This document shows positions 1 through 6,688 of a DNA stretch of 15,334 bases, piece by piece. The translations under genes were made by a program, and so were the position numbers. The DNA is from an uncultured Peptoniphilus sp. (GTDB lineage: Bacteria > Bacillota > Clostridia > Tissierellales > Peptoniphilaceae). The first letter of the stretch is position 1; each line of letters opens with the position of its first letter. The stretch lies in contig CABTWG010000027.1 of NCBI GenBank assembly GCA_902488455.1, positions 1 to 15,334 on the forward strand, given 5' to 3'. The notes beneath the pieces are model-generated. The model saw nothing but the letters and a program-made list of their open reading frames with translations, was not told the origin of the DNA and made no database searches.

Positions 1-35
1 GAGCCATTCGACTCACTTCGTTCGCTCAGAGTGAC
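1..35 (+). repeat. Dispersed repeat, TTCGACTC...TGAC type, copy 1
   Basis: The sequence has TTCGACTCACTTC followed by CGCTCAGAGTGAC. It resembles the copies at 255-292 and 15109-15156. Its first 22 bases occur again, exactly and inverted, at 14939-14960. It is non-coding and lies at the very edge of the window. Confidence 0.55.
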
Positions 36-93
36 AATTTTTTGAGCAATGACCATTAGAAGTTAAAACTCTACATAAAATAATTCCTCATAG

Positions 94-129
94 AGCCTTC
101 GGCTATGGAAGCAAAATGCTTCCGCTACG
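94..129 (+). repeat. Hairpin repeat GGAAGCA/TGCTTCC, copy A
   Basis: A small hairpin AGCC-TTC-GGCT (94-104) is followed by a 7-bp perfect stem GGAAGCA-AAA-TGCTTCC (107-123) and then GCTACG. The same layout returns at 311-346, and the second hairpin alone at 198-222. An inverted variant with different stem bases is at 14771-14800. Confidence 0.65.
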
Positions 130-197
130 AAAGTTACATAGTGTAGATGGTTGTTTCACGGCTTCGCCTGAGGGAATATAATGTAGTGCCAAGTTTA

Positions 198-222
198 ATG
201 GAAGCAGGTTGCTTCCGCTACG
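198..222 (+). repeat. Hairpin repeat GGAAGCA/TGCTTCC, copy B
   Basis: This copy has the same 7-bp stem with a GGT loop (200-216), followed by GCTACG. The leading AGCC-TTC-GGCT hairpin found in copies A and C is missing here. Confidence 0.6.
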
Positions 223-254
223 GGAAATCATCAATGTTTGACCCCTCCAAGGTG

Positions 255-292
255 GAGATCCTTCGACTCACTTCATCCGCTCTGGATGACTG
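255..292 (+). repeat. Dispersed repeat, GATCCTTCGACTC...GGATGAC type, copy 2
   Basis: It begins with the 15 bases GAGATCCTTCGACTC and ends with CGCTCTGGATGACTG. Both ends recur in the same orientation at 15109-15156, where the middle is longer. The form is typical of short intergenic repeats with an imperfect dyad. Confidence 0.55.
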
Positions 293-310
293 TAGTTGGG
301 AAGATCTTGT

Positions 311-346
311 AGCCTTCGGCTGTGGAAGCAAGATGCTTCCGCTACG
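311..346 (+). repeat. Hairpin repeat GGAAGCA/TGCTTCC, copy C
   Basis: AGCC-TTC-GGCT (311-321) is followed by GGAAGCA-AGA-TGCTTCC (324-340) and GCTACG. It has the same two-hairpin layout as copy A; the loop and a few spacer bases differ. Confidence 0.65.
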
Positions 347-404
347 GGCTTTAATATTTTTTAGGTTGTTATACGGCTACGTCTGATTAAAGAATGTTTA
401 CTTT

Positions 405-440
405 TTCCAAAAAAATAAAAAACACCCTATTTCTTTAGGG
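405..440 (-). terminator. Second (backup) terminator of the ribosomal operon
   Basis: Read on the minus strand, a 5-bp stem CCCTA/TAGGG (425-429 with 436-440) and a 6-nt loop are followed by TG and a long T-rich run. The stem is short, but the T-run is very good. It lies just beyond the stronger terminator at 446-490. Confidence 0.6.
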
Positions 441-445
441 CAATT

Positions 446-490
446 AAAAAAGCATAAATTAAAACCAGTGGATTGTTTTAACTTATGCTT
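446..490 (-). terminator. Main rho-independent terminator after rplQ
   Basis: On the minus strand a 16-bp stem (450-465 with 475-490) has a single G-U pair and a 9-nt loop, and is followed by a T-run. It begins 12 bases after the rplQ stop codon and marks the 3' end of the long ribosomal transcript. Confidence 0.9.
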
Positions 491-502
491 CCTATTTTTA
501 TT

Positions 503-844
503 TTATACCAATTCTATTATTGCTTTTTCTGCTCCGTCTCCTCTACGAGGTCCTACTTTGATGATTCTTGTGTATCCACCATTTCTGTCTTCGTATTTTG
601 GAGCTATTTCTTCAAATAGTTTGGTTACTACGTCTTCGTCGTAGATATATGCTAGTGCGAGTCTTCTTGAGTGAAGGTCGCCTCTTTTGCCTAATGTTAT
701 CATACGTTCTGCCATTCTTCTTGTTTCTTTTGCTCTTGTAAGAGTTGTTTCTATTCTTCCTTCTCTTAGTAGAGATGTTACAAGGTTTCTTAGCATTGCT
801 AGTCTATGATCTGTAGGTCTTCCAAGCTTTCTAAGCTGTGCCAT
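503..844 (-). CDS. rplQ: 50S ribosomal protein L17
   Basis: This is a 113-residue large-subunit protein that binds 23S rRNA near the peptide exit region. The family signature is clear: an N-terminal RKLGRPTDHR motif, then MLRNLVTSLL and the ETTLTRAKETRRMAERMI stretch, with a basic, glycine-containing end (VGPRRGDGAEKAIIELV). Length is normal for the family. The ATG start has a TAAGGAGGAT ribosome binding site and lies 10 bases after rpoA. It is the last gene of the operon and is followed at once by two terminators. The usual Firmicute followers (ecfA, ecfT, truA) are absent. Confidence 0.98.
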   Translation of the reverse strand: MAQLRKLGRPTDHRLAMLRNLVTSLLREGRIETTLTRAKETRRMAERMITLGKRGDLHSRRLALAYIYDEDVVTKLFEEIAPKYEDRNGGYTRIIKVGPRRGDGAEKAIIELV

Positions 845-854
845 ATTATCCTCC

Positions 855-1802
855 TTACTCTTCTTCTTGTCTTAAACTTAATCCAAGTTCTGCAAGTTTA
901 TTTTGCACTTCTTCAAGTGATTTTTTACCGAGATTTCGAACTTTCATCATTTCTGCTTCTGTCTTTTCTACTAGTTCTTCTACTGTGTTTATGTTTGCTC
1001 TTTTTAGACAGTTAAAGCTTCTTACTGAAAGGTCTAACTCTTCCACCGTCATTTCAAGCACTTTTTCCTTACGATCTTCTTCTTTTTCCACCATTATACT
1101 TACGTCGCTTACGTGTTCTGTTAAGCCTATAAATAATTTTAGATGTTCTGTTAGGATCTTTGCTGCTAGTGATGTTGCTTCATCTGCTTTCATTGATCCG
1201 TCTGTTGTCACTTCGAGTATTAGTCTGTCATAGTCTGTTCTTTGTCCTACTCTTGTGTTTTCAACTTTCCAGTTTACATGTCTTACTGGTGTGAAGTTTG
1301 AATCGATTGGTATTACTCCGATTGTGCTTACTTCATCTTTTTTGAGTTCTGAAGGAACGTATCCGCGACCTCTTTCTATCTTCATTTCTATATAGACGTC
1401 TGCGTCTTCATTTAGTGTTGCTATGTGTTCTTCTGGATTTATTATGGTTACTCCTGGTGGGCAGTTTATGTCTTCTGCCTTTATTTCACCTGGTCCTTTT
1501 TTCTCGATGGTTACTAATGCTTCATCTTCTTCTGTCATTTGTATAACTACACTTTTGATGTTTAAGATTATTTCTGGTACGTCTTCTAATACTCCTGGTA
1601 TGGTTGCAAATTCGTGTTCTGCACCTCTTATGTTTACAAATGATACTGACGCTCCCGGCAGTGATGATAATAGTACTCTACGGAGTGAGTTGCCTATTGT
1701 TATGCCATATCCACTTTCAAGAGGCTCCACTACAAATTTTCCTTTTTTGCCGTCGTCGCTTAGTTCTTCTATTTCTATGCTAGGCTTTTCGATTTCTATC
1801 AT
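855..1802 (-). CDS. rpoA: DNA-directed RNA polymerase subunit alpha
   Basis: This 315-residue subunit dimerises to start assembly of RNA polymerase and contacts promoter DNA and activators. The N-terminal domain (about residues 1-230) has the typical GYGITIGNSLRRVLLSSLPG assembly motif. A short linker leads to the C-terminal domain (about 250-312), with SVRSFNCLKRANINTVEELV and the NLGKKS turn at about 290-295; the arginine near 261 is the expected DNA-contact residue. The ATG has AAGGAGGGTACC upstream. Its place between rpsK and rplQ is usual, but rpsD, which most clostridia carry just before rpoA, is missing. Confidence 0.99.
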   Translation of the reverse strand: MIEIEKPSIEIEELSDDGKKGKFVVEPLESGYGITIGNSLRRVLLSSLPGASVSFVNIRGAEHEFATIPGVLEDVPEIILNIKSVVIQMTEEDEALVTIEKKGPGEIKAEDINCPPGVTIINPEEHIATLNEDADVYIEMKIERGRGYVPSELKKDEVSTIGVIPIDSNFTPVRHVNWKVENTRVGQRTDYDRLILEVTTDGSMKADEATSLAAKILTEHLKLFIGLTEHVSDVSIMVEKEEDRKEKVLEMTVEELDLSVRSFNCLKRANINTVEELVEKTEAEMMKVRNLGKKSLEEVQNKLAELGLSLRQEEE

Positions 1803-1831
1803 GGTACCCTCCTTCTTGGGTAATTAGATGA

Positions 1832-2227
1832 TTAAACTCTTCTACGTTTAGGTGGTCTACATCCATTATGTGGAATTGGTGTTACGTCTTTTATCATTGT
1901 TACTTCAAGTCCTGTTGCTTGAAGTGATCTTATTGCTGCTTCTCTTCCTGAACCTGGTCCTTTTACATATACTTCTACTGATTTTAATCCATGTTCTTTA
2001 GCTTTTTCTGCTGCTGTTTGTGCTGCTTCTTGTGCTGCGAATGGTGTAGATTTTCTTGATCCTCTAAATCCAAGTTGACCTGCGCTTGCCCAGGAGATTA
2101 CATTTCCGCTCATGTCTGTTAGAGTAACCATTGTGTTGTTAAAAGATGATGCTATGTGAGCTTGTCCTTTTTCGATGTTTTTACGCTCACGTCTTCTAAC
2201 TTTTGTTACTTTTTGTTTTTTAGCCAT
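1832..2227 (-). CDS. rpsK: 30S ribosomal protein S11
   Basis: This 131-residue platform protein of the small subunit lies near the mRNA exit and the E site. Conserved blocks are visible: AHIASSFNNTMVTLTDMSGNV, the FRGSRKSTPFAAQEAA stretch, KGPGSGREAAIRSL, and the basic end HNGCRPPKRRRV. The basic N-terminal stretch (KKQKVTKVRRRERK) is normal for Firmicutes. The ATG follows GGAGGAGTC at a short distance. It lies 9 bases after rpsM. The 29 bases before rpoA contain no room for rpsD. Confidence 0.99.
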   Translation of the reverse strand: MAKKQKVTKVRRRERKNIEKGQAHIASSFNNTMVTLTDMSGNVISWASAGQLGFRGSRKSTPFAAQEAAQTAAEKAKEHGLKSVEVYVKGPGSGREAAIRSLQATGLEVTMIKDVTPIPHNGCRPPKRRRV

Positions 2228-2236
2228 GACTCCTCC

Positions 2237-2599
2237 TTATTTCTTCTTAGATACTAACTTCTTAGGACCTTTTCTGGTTCTAGCGTTGTTCTTTGTATTT
2301 TGACCACGTACTGGAAGTCCTCTCATATGACGAATTCCTCTGTAGCATTTGATTTCACGAAGTCTTTTGATGTTCATTGCTACATCTCTTCTTAGATCTC
2401 CTTCTACATGGTATTTATCTATTTCGCTTCTTATTCGAGCTACTTCTGCTTCTGTTAGGTCTTTGACTCTTGTGTCTGGGTTAACTTCTGCGTTCTTTAG
2501 AATTTCGTTTGATCTTGATCTTCCGATTCCAAAGATGTATGTTAGGCCCACTTCTACACGTTTTTCTCTTGGTAAGTCAATTCCTGCAATTCTTGCCAT
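2237..2599 (-). CDS. rpsM: 30S ribosomal protein S13
   Basis: This 120-residue protein of the small-subunit head contacts P-site tRNA and makes bridges to the large subunit. It begins MARIAGIDLPREKRVEVGLTY, followed by the helix-hairpin-helix FGIGRSRS, and ends in the lysine/arginine-rich tail that reaches the decoding site (RGQNTKNNARTRKGPKK). Length is normal. The ATG has a CGGAGGTAAAT ribosome binding site. It lies 12 bases after rpmJ. Confidence 0.99.
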   Translation of the reverse strand: MARIAGIDLPREKRVEVGLTYIFGIGRSRSNEILKNAEVNPDTRVKDLTEAEVARIRSEIDKYHVEGDLRRDVAMNIKRLREIKCYRGIRHMRGLPVRGQNTKNNARTRKGPKKLVSKKK

Positions 2600-2611
2600 T
2601 ATTTACCTCCG

Positions 2612-2725
2612 TTAGCCTTGTCTTTGTTTGTGCTTAGGATTTTCGCAAATTACCATTACTCTTCCTTTACGTTTAATGATTTTGCATTTTTCGCACATCT
2701 TCTTTACAGATGGTCTTACTTTCAT
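2612..2725 (-). CDS. rpmJ: 50S ribosomal protein L36, zinc-binding form
   Basis: This 37-residue protein is found by direct translation: it starts MKVRPSVKKMCEKCK and ends CENPKHKQRQG, followed by TAA. Cys11, Cys14, Cys27 and His32 are the four zinc ligands of the C+ form of L36, so the protein depends on zinc. In the ribosome it binds 23S rRNA near the L7/L12 stalk base. The ribosome binding site AGGAGGGATTAT is strong. It sits between infA and rpsM, its standard place. Confidence 0.97.
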   Translation of the reverse strand: MKVRPSVKKMCEKCKIIKRKGRVMVICENPKHKQRQG

Positions 2726-2749
2726 ATAATCCCTCCTATTTTATAGGAC

Positions 2750-2968
2750 TTATTTCTTTCTCCAAGTGATTCTACCTCTTGTTAAATCGTATGGTGATAG
2801 TTCAACAGTTACTTTATCTCCTGGTAAAATCCTAATATAGTTCATTCTTAATTTTCCTGATATATGGGCTAGTATTATGTGCCCATTTTCAAGTTCTACT
2901 TTAAAGTTTGTATTAGGTAGGGCTTCTACTACGACGCCCTCTACTTCTATTACATCTTCTTTAGCCAC
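2750..2968 (-). CDS. infA: Translation initiation factor IF-1
   Basis: This 72-residue OB-fold protein binds the A site of the 30S subunit during initiation and works with IF2 and IF3. The sequence MAKEDVIEVEGVVVEALPN, then NGHIILAHISGKLRMNYIRI and the end GRITWRKK match the family along the full length. The start codon is GTG, preceded by CGGAGGTATTTC. Its first eight bases overlap the end of the KOW gene, so its binding site lies inside that gene and the two are probably translated in a coupled way. Confidence 0.98.
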   Translation of the reverse strand: MAKEDVIEVEGVVVEALPNTNFKVELENGHIILAHISGKLRMNYIRILPGDKVTVELSPYDLTRGRITWRKK

Positions 2969-3224
2969 GAAATACCTCCGTTTCTCTTAGTCTTTGTCTT
3001 AAGTTTTTGTCTGATGTTACTTCTTCTAAGTCTATCTTTTCTTTCGATATTATTAGATGACTTACTTTTTTTAGTTTTGGTTTTTCTAGTGTTCTGGTCT
3101 TGCCATCGACTATTTTTACCATTTTTTCATCGACTATTTCTTTTATGACAAAGACTCTTCCTTCATCTCGACCTCTTGTTGCTTTTACTATTTGACCTAC
3201 TTGTAGTCTAGTTGTTTTTTCCAT
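2961..3224 (-). CDS. KOW-domain RNA-binding protein (L14e/L6e/L27e-like)
   Basis: This 87-residue protein has an N-terminal KOW motif (about residues 8-30: VGQIVKATRGRDEG, then VFVIKEI). A basic stretch follows (TRTLEKPKLKKVSHLI), and the end is charged. Proteins of this kind are regularly encoded just before infA in clostridia and are annotated as KOW-domain RNA-binding or L14E-like proteins; their exact job is not established. The ATG overlaps the end of adk by 17 bases and has no clear Shine-Dalgarno sequence, so translation probably depends on ribosomes arriving from adk. In many relatives map lies between adk and this gene; here it does not. Confidence 0.9.
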   Translation of the reverse strand: MEKTTRLQVGQIVKATRGRDEGRVFVIKEIVDEKMVKIVDGKTRTLEKPKLKKVSHLIISKEKIDLEEVTSDKNLRQRLRETEVFRG

Positions 3225-3861
3225 CTAGTACTTCTACTATTTCTTTTCTTATTGTGTCTATGTCTTCTTTGCCGTCTATATTGTCTAGTAGGCCTTGTGC
3301 TTTGTAGTAATCTATTAGTGGTGCTGTTTGTTCGAAGTATACTTTGATTCTGGTCTTTACTGTGGCTTCTGTGTCGTCGTCTCTTTGGATTAAAGGACCT
3401 TGGTCTTTGTCACACACGCCGTCTTCTTTTGGTGGGTTGTATTTTACGTGGTAGCTTGCTCCACATGTTTTACATACCCTTCTGCCTACTGCTCTTTCTA
3501 CTAATATATCTGTGTCTACGTCTATATTTAGTACTGAGTCTAGGCTTTCGCCTCTTTCTTCTAAAAATGCGTCTAAGGCTACTGCTTGTGCTACTGTTCT
3601 TGGAAATCCGTCTAGTAAAAATCCTTCTTTTACGTCGTCTTTTGTTAGTCTGTCTTTTACGATTTCTATTACTAGTTCGTCTGGTACTAGTAGGCCTTTA
3701 TCCATGTAGGATTTAGCCTTTTTCCCTAGTTCGGTTCCAGTTTTTATATTTTCTCTAAATATGTCTCCTGTTGAGATATGTGGGGTTTTGTAGTTTTCTA
3801 CTATGAAGTCTGCTTGTGTTCCCTTTCCTGCTCCAGGAGGTCCTAATATTACGAGTCTCAT
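3208..3861 (-). CDS. adk: Adenylate kinase, zinc-lid type
   Basis: This 217-residue cytosolic enzyme catalyses ATP + AMP = 2 ADP. The P-loop GPPGAGKGT is at residues 7-15, the AMP-binding part includes STGDIFREN (30-38) and LLDGFPRT (82-89), and the LID domain carries Cys130, Cys133, Cys150 and Asp153. That is the structural zinc site of Gram-positive adenylate kinases. Length is normal. The ATG is preceded by AAGGAGAATAT and lies 9 bases after secY. The usual follower map is absent, and the stop codon lies within the KOW gene. Confidence 0.99.
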   Translation of the reverse strand: MRLVILGPPGAGKGTQADFIVENYKTPHISTGDIFRENIKTGTELGKKAKSYMDKGLLVPDELVIEIVKDRLTKDDVKEGFLLDGFPRTVAQAVALDAFLEERGESLDSVLNIDVDTDILVERAVGRRVCKTCGASYHVKYNPPKEDGVCDKDQGPLIQRDDDTEATVKTRIKVYFEQTAPLIDYYKAQGLLDNIDGKEDIDTIRKEIVEVLDGKNN

Positions 3862-3870
3862 ATATTCTCC

Positions 3871-5148
3871 TTATTTTAAGAATCCTTTGTAATGTCTCAT
3901 TAGTAGTTGTTGTTCTAGGACTCTTGCTGTTTCCAATATTACTCCGACTACGATTATTATTGATGTTCCACCGTAGTTAAATCTTAATCCTGCTACTCTT
4001 GTTAGAATTGTTGGTAGTACTGTTAAGATTGCTAGTGCGATTGCGCCTGGTAGAACTAGTCTATTTACTACTCTTCCAAGATAGTCACTGGTTGGTTTTC
4101 CTGGTCTTATTCCTGGTATAAATCCTCCATTTTGTTGTAAGCTCTTGGAATATTCTACTGTGTTAAATTGTATTTGTGTGTAGAAGAAAGTAAAGAATAT
4201 TATCATTAGTACTGATAGTAGTACGTATATTACAAGTCCAGGTCCTCCTTGTGGTGTTAGCCATCTTACTACAACGTCTTTGAACTTGCCTTCTCCTGTA
4301 AACATGATTATTGTTGATGGGATTGCAAGGATTGAGTTTGCAAAGATTATTGGCATTACTCCTGTCATTAATACTTTGATTGGTATGTGAGTTGATTGTC
4401 CTCCATACATCTTTCTTCCTACTACTCTCTTTGCATATTGTACTGGTATTCTTCTTTCTCCTTCGTTTAGGGTTACTACGAAGAATACTATTGCTATTGC
4501 TAGTACAATGTATAGGATTAAAAATGCCCAGTGTGCTTGTCCCGCTCTTACTAGTAGGTATGATTGATATAAGTCTCTTGGCATTCTAACTATTATTCCT
4601 GCAAAGATTATGATTGAGATTCCGTTTCCGATTCCCTTTTCTGTTATTTGTTCTCCTATCCAAACTAGGAAAGCTGTTCCTGCTACGATTGACATTATTA
4701 CTACTGATTTTTGTAAGAATGTGTTTGCTTCTACTGCTTGTCTAAAGATTCCAAATGTGAATCCTATTGCTTGGATAAATGCGATTGCTATTGCTAAATA
4801 TCTTGTATATTTTGCTATTGCTTTTCTTCCTGTATCTCCTTCTTTTGCTAGTTGTTCTAGTGAAGGGATCGCTATGGTTAGAAGTTGTAATACAATTGAT
4901 GCTGTGATATATGGTGTTATATTTGCAGCAAATATTGTATAGTTGCTGAAGTTTCCTCCTGCCATTAAGTCAAGAAATGTTAATACTCCTGCGTTTTGGC
5001 CTGAGAATAGTTGTGATATTGCCTCTTTGTTCATAAAAGGCACTGCTATGTGAGATCCTAGTCTGTATATTAAGAGCATAAATAATGTGAATAACATTTT
5101 ACGTCTTATTTCAGGTAGTTTCCATGCATTTTTAAATGTCGTTAGCAT
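3871..5148 (-). CDS. secY: Preprotein translocase channel subunit SecY
   Basis: This 425-residue integral membrane protein forms the SecYEG protein-conducting channel. About ten hydrophobic segments are visible, including those near residues 18-36, 113-132, 148-167, 208-230, 262-285, 308-330, 368-388 and 393-412. Family motifs include the N-terminal FKNAWKLPEIRRKMLFTL, EKGIGNGISIIIFAGI, the ERRIPVQYAKR cytoplasmic loop and the QNGGFIPGIRPG loop. The ATG overlaps the rplO stop codon (TGATG), and the ribosome binding site GAGGTGATC lies inside rplO, so translational coupling is likely. Confidence 0.99.
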   Translation of the reverse strand: MLTTFKNAWKLPEIRRKMLFTLFMLLIYRLGSHIAVPFMNKEAISQLFSGQNAGVLTFLDLMAGGNFSNYTIFAANITPYITASIVLQLLTIAIPSLEQLAKEGDTGRKAIAKYTRYLAIAIAFIQAIGFTFGIFRQAVEANTFLQKSVVIMSIVAGTAFLVWIGEQITEKGIGNGISIIIFAGIIVRMPRDLYQSYLLVRAGQAHWAFLILYIVLAIAIVFFVVTLNEGERRIPVQYAKRVVGRKMYGGQSTHIPIKVLMTGVMPIIFANSILAIPSTIIMFTGEGKFKDVVVRWLTPQGGPGLVIYVLLSVLMIIFFTFFYTQIQFNTVEYSKSLQQNGGFIPGIRPGKPTSDYLGRVVNRLVLPGAIALAILTVLPTILTRVAGLRFNYGGTSIIIVVGVILETARVLEQQLLMRHYKGFLK

Positions 5149-5594
5149 CAGATCACCTCAGCCTTTCCTCCTGCTGCTTCGATTTTTTCAGCTGCAGATT
5201 TGGTGAAGTGTTGTGCTTTTACTTCAAGCTTAACGTTTATTTCTCCATTTCCTAAGATTCTAACGCCGTCCTTAGCCTTTTTTACTAGTTTCTTTTCTAA
5301 TAGTATTTCTGGAGTTACTACGTCTCCGTCTTCGAAGTAGTTTCCTAATACTCCAACGTTTATTTCTGCGAAGTCCTTTGCAAAGACGTTGGTGAAACCT
5401 CTCTTTGGAAGACGTCTGAATAGTGGCATTTGTCCACCTTCAAATCCTGGTCTTACTCCTCCGCCAGATCTTGCATTTTGACCTTTGTGTCCACGACCTG
5501 AAGTTTTGCCTAGTCCTGAGCCTATTCCTCTTCCTAGTCTCTTCTTAGCTTTTACTCCGCCGCCTTCTGCTGGTCTTAAGTCATGTAGCTTCAT
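5148..5594 (-). CDS. rplO: 50S ribosomal protein L15
   Basis: This 148-residue 23S rRNA-binding protein acts late in large-subunit assembly. It opens MKLHDLRPAEGG, followed by the glycine/basic extension GRGIGSGLGKTSGRGHKGQ and FEGGQMPLFRRLPKRGF, all typical. I chose the ATG at 5594. A GTG three codons upstream (5603) lies inside the ribosome binding site TAAGGAGGTG, so it cannot be the start. The stop codon overlaps the secY start by one base. Confidence 0.98.
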   Translation of the reverse strand: MKLHDLRPAEGGGVKAKKRLGRGIGSGLGKTSGRGHKGQNARSGGGVRPGFEGGQMPLFRRLPKRGFTNVFAKDFAEINVGVLGNYFEDGDVVTPEILLEKKLVKKAKDGVRILGNGEINVKLEVKAQHFTKSAAEKIEAAGGKAEVI

Positions 5595-5610
5595 GGTTTG
5601 CACCTCCTTA

Positions 5611-5781
5611 TTACTCTGTAACCTCTAGCATATAATCTACTGTTCTTATCATACCTCTGATTTCAGGGGTATCTTCTTTTTCTACAACCTGTCCGATTTT
5701 TCTAAGTCCTAGAGCTCTTACTGTTCTCTTATGGGACTCAATTTTTCCGATAGGGCTTTTTACTAATTTTATCTTAAGCAT
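5611..5781 (-). CDS. rpmD: 50S ribosomal protein L30
   Basis: This 56-residue protein is read directly: it starts MLKIKLVKSPIG, has RTVRALGLRKIGQ in the middle, and ends with MLEVTE and two TAA stop codons in a row. The KSPIG...HKRTVRALGLRKIG pattern is diagnostic of bacterial L30. Length is slightly below the usual 58-60. The ATG is preceded by AAGGGGGATAAA. It lies between rpsE and rplO, its standard place in the spc section. Confidence 0.97.
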   Translation of the reverse strand: MLKIKLVKSPIGKIESHKRTVRALGLRKIGQVVEKEDTPEIRGMIRTVDYMLEVTE

Positions 5782-5791
5782 TTTATCCCCC

Positions 5792-6298
5792 TTATCCTAG
5801 TATTTCATCTACAGATTTATTTCTAAGTCTTGCAACTTCTTCTACTGTCTTTAGGTTTGTAAGTGCGTTCATTGTTGCGTTTACGATATTTCTTTGGTTG
5901 TTTGAGCCTAGGTTTTTAGTTCTTATGTCTGATACTCCTGCTAGTTCTAGTACCGCACGCACTGCTCCTCCGGCGATAACTCCTGTACCTGGTCTAGCTG
6001 GTTTTAAGAATACTTTTCCTGCTCCTGAGATTCCTGTGATTTCGTGTGGTACTGTTGTTCCTACTAGACTTACCTTTACTAGGTGTTTTCTTGCGTCTTG
6101 GATTCCTTTTCTGATTGCTTCAGGAACTTCTAGTGCTTTTCCTGTTCCTACTCCTACGTATCCATTTCTGTCGCCTACTACTACTAGTGCAGTAAATCTG
6201 AAATTTCTACCACCTTTTACTACCTTTGCTACTCTGTTTATTGCTACAACTCTTTCTTCTAGTTGAAGCTCATCAGGATTTATTAGTTTGTGTTCCAA
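5792..6298 (-). CDS. rpsE: 30S ribosomal protein S5
   Basis: This 168-residue protein sits at the back of the small subunit near the mRNA entry and takes part in decoding accuracy. The N-terminal double-stranded RNA-binding fold (VVAINRVAKVVKGGRNFRF, then GDRNGYVGVGTGKA) and the C-terminal domain (TGVIAGGAVRAVLELAG, then NLGSNNQRNIVNAT) are complete. The start codon is TTG, with GTAAGGAGG seven to eight bases before it; no ATG exists before the first conserved block. Confidence 0.98.
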   Translation of the reverse strand: MEHKLINPDELQLEERVVAINRVAKVVKGGRNFRFTALVVVGDRNGYVGVGTGKALEVPEAIRKGIQDARKHLVKVSLVGTTVPHEITGISGAGKVFLKPARPGTGVIAGGAVRAVLELAGVSDIRTKNLGSNNQRNIVNATMNALTNLKTVEEVARLRNKSVDEILG

Positions 6299-6313
6299 AT
6301 TTTTGCCTCCTTA

Positions 6314-6676
6314 CTAGAACTTAAGTCCGTTTTCTCTTGCTGCTTCTGCAAGGGACTGTATACGTCCATGATATAGGTATCCAGATCTATCGAATACTAC
6401 TTCTTCTATGCCTTTTTCTTTTGCACGTTTTGCAATTTCTGCTCCAACTGCTGCTGCTGCATCTTTGTTGTGAGTGTGTTCTAGGCTTAGATCTTTATCA
6501 AGAGTTGATGCACTTACTAGTGTTACTCCCTTAGTATCGTCGATAATTTGTGCGTAAATATGGGCATTTGATCTAAATACACATAGTCTTGGGCAAGATG
6601 AGGTGCCAGAGATCTTGTTTCTTATTCTCTTATGTCTTTTTACTCTTGTAGACTTTTTATCGATTTTCTTTAACAA
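6314..6676 (-). CDS. rplR: 50S ribosomal protein L18
   Basis: This 120-residue protein binds 5S rRNA and, with L5, forms the central protuberance. It shows the basic N-terminus (KKSTRVKRHKRIRNKISGT), the PRLCVFRSNAHIYAQIIDD block, and the end FDRSGYLYHGRIQSLAEAAREN, all characteristic. The start is TTG, five bases after AGGAGG. No ATG alternative exists near the N-terminus. It lies 12 bases after rplF. Confidence 0.98.
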   Translation of the reverse strand: MLKKIDKKSTRVKRHKRIRNKISGTSSCPRLCVFRSNAHIYAQIIDDTKGVTLVSASTLDKDLSLEHTHNKDAAAAVGAEIAKRAKEKGIEEVVFDRSGYLYHGRIQSLAEAARENGLKF

Positions 6677-6688
6677 AGCGTCCTCCTA

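Larger units (their letters stand above)
1..404. other. Intergenic repeat region downstream of the operon
   Basis: This stretch has no supportable gene. It holds short repeated hairpins listed separately: two elements of the TTCGACTC...TGAC type and three GGAAGCA/TGCTTCC hairpins. An open frame of 79 codons at 147-386 runs through these repeats, lacks a good ribosome binding site and gives no recognisable protein. Nothing visible indicates what gene lies to the left. Confidence 0.7.

Noticed and set aside
94..346. CRISPR array suggested by repeated units
   Set aside because: Only three copies, with irregular spacing and variable loops, and no leader or cas genes. They are dispersed hairpins instead.
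147..386. Open frame of 79 codons on the plus strand
   Set aside because: It is made of intergenic hairpin repeats, lacks a convincing ribosome binding site and resembles no protein.
5595..5603. GTG start for rplO three codons upstream
   Set aside because: The GTG is part of the ribosome binding site TAAGGAGGTG, and the family begins at the following ATG.
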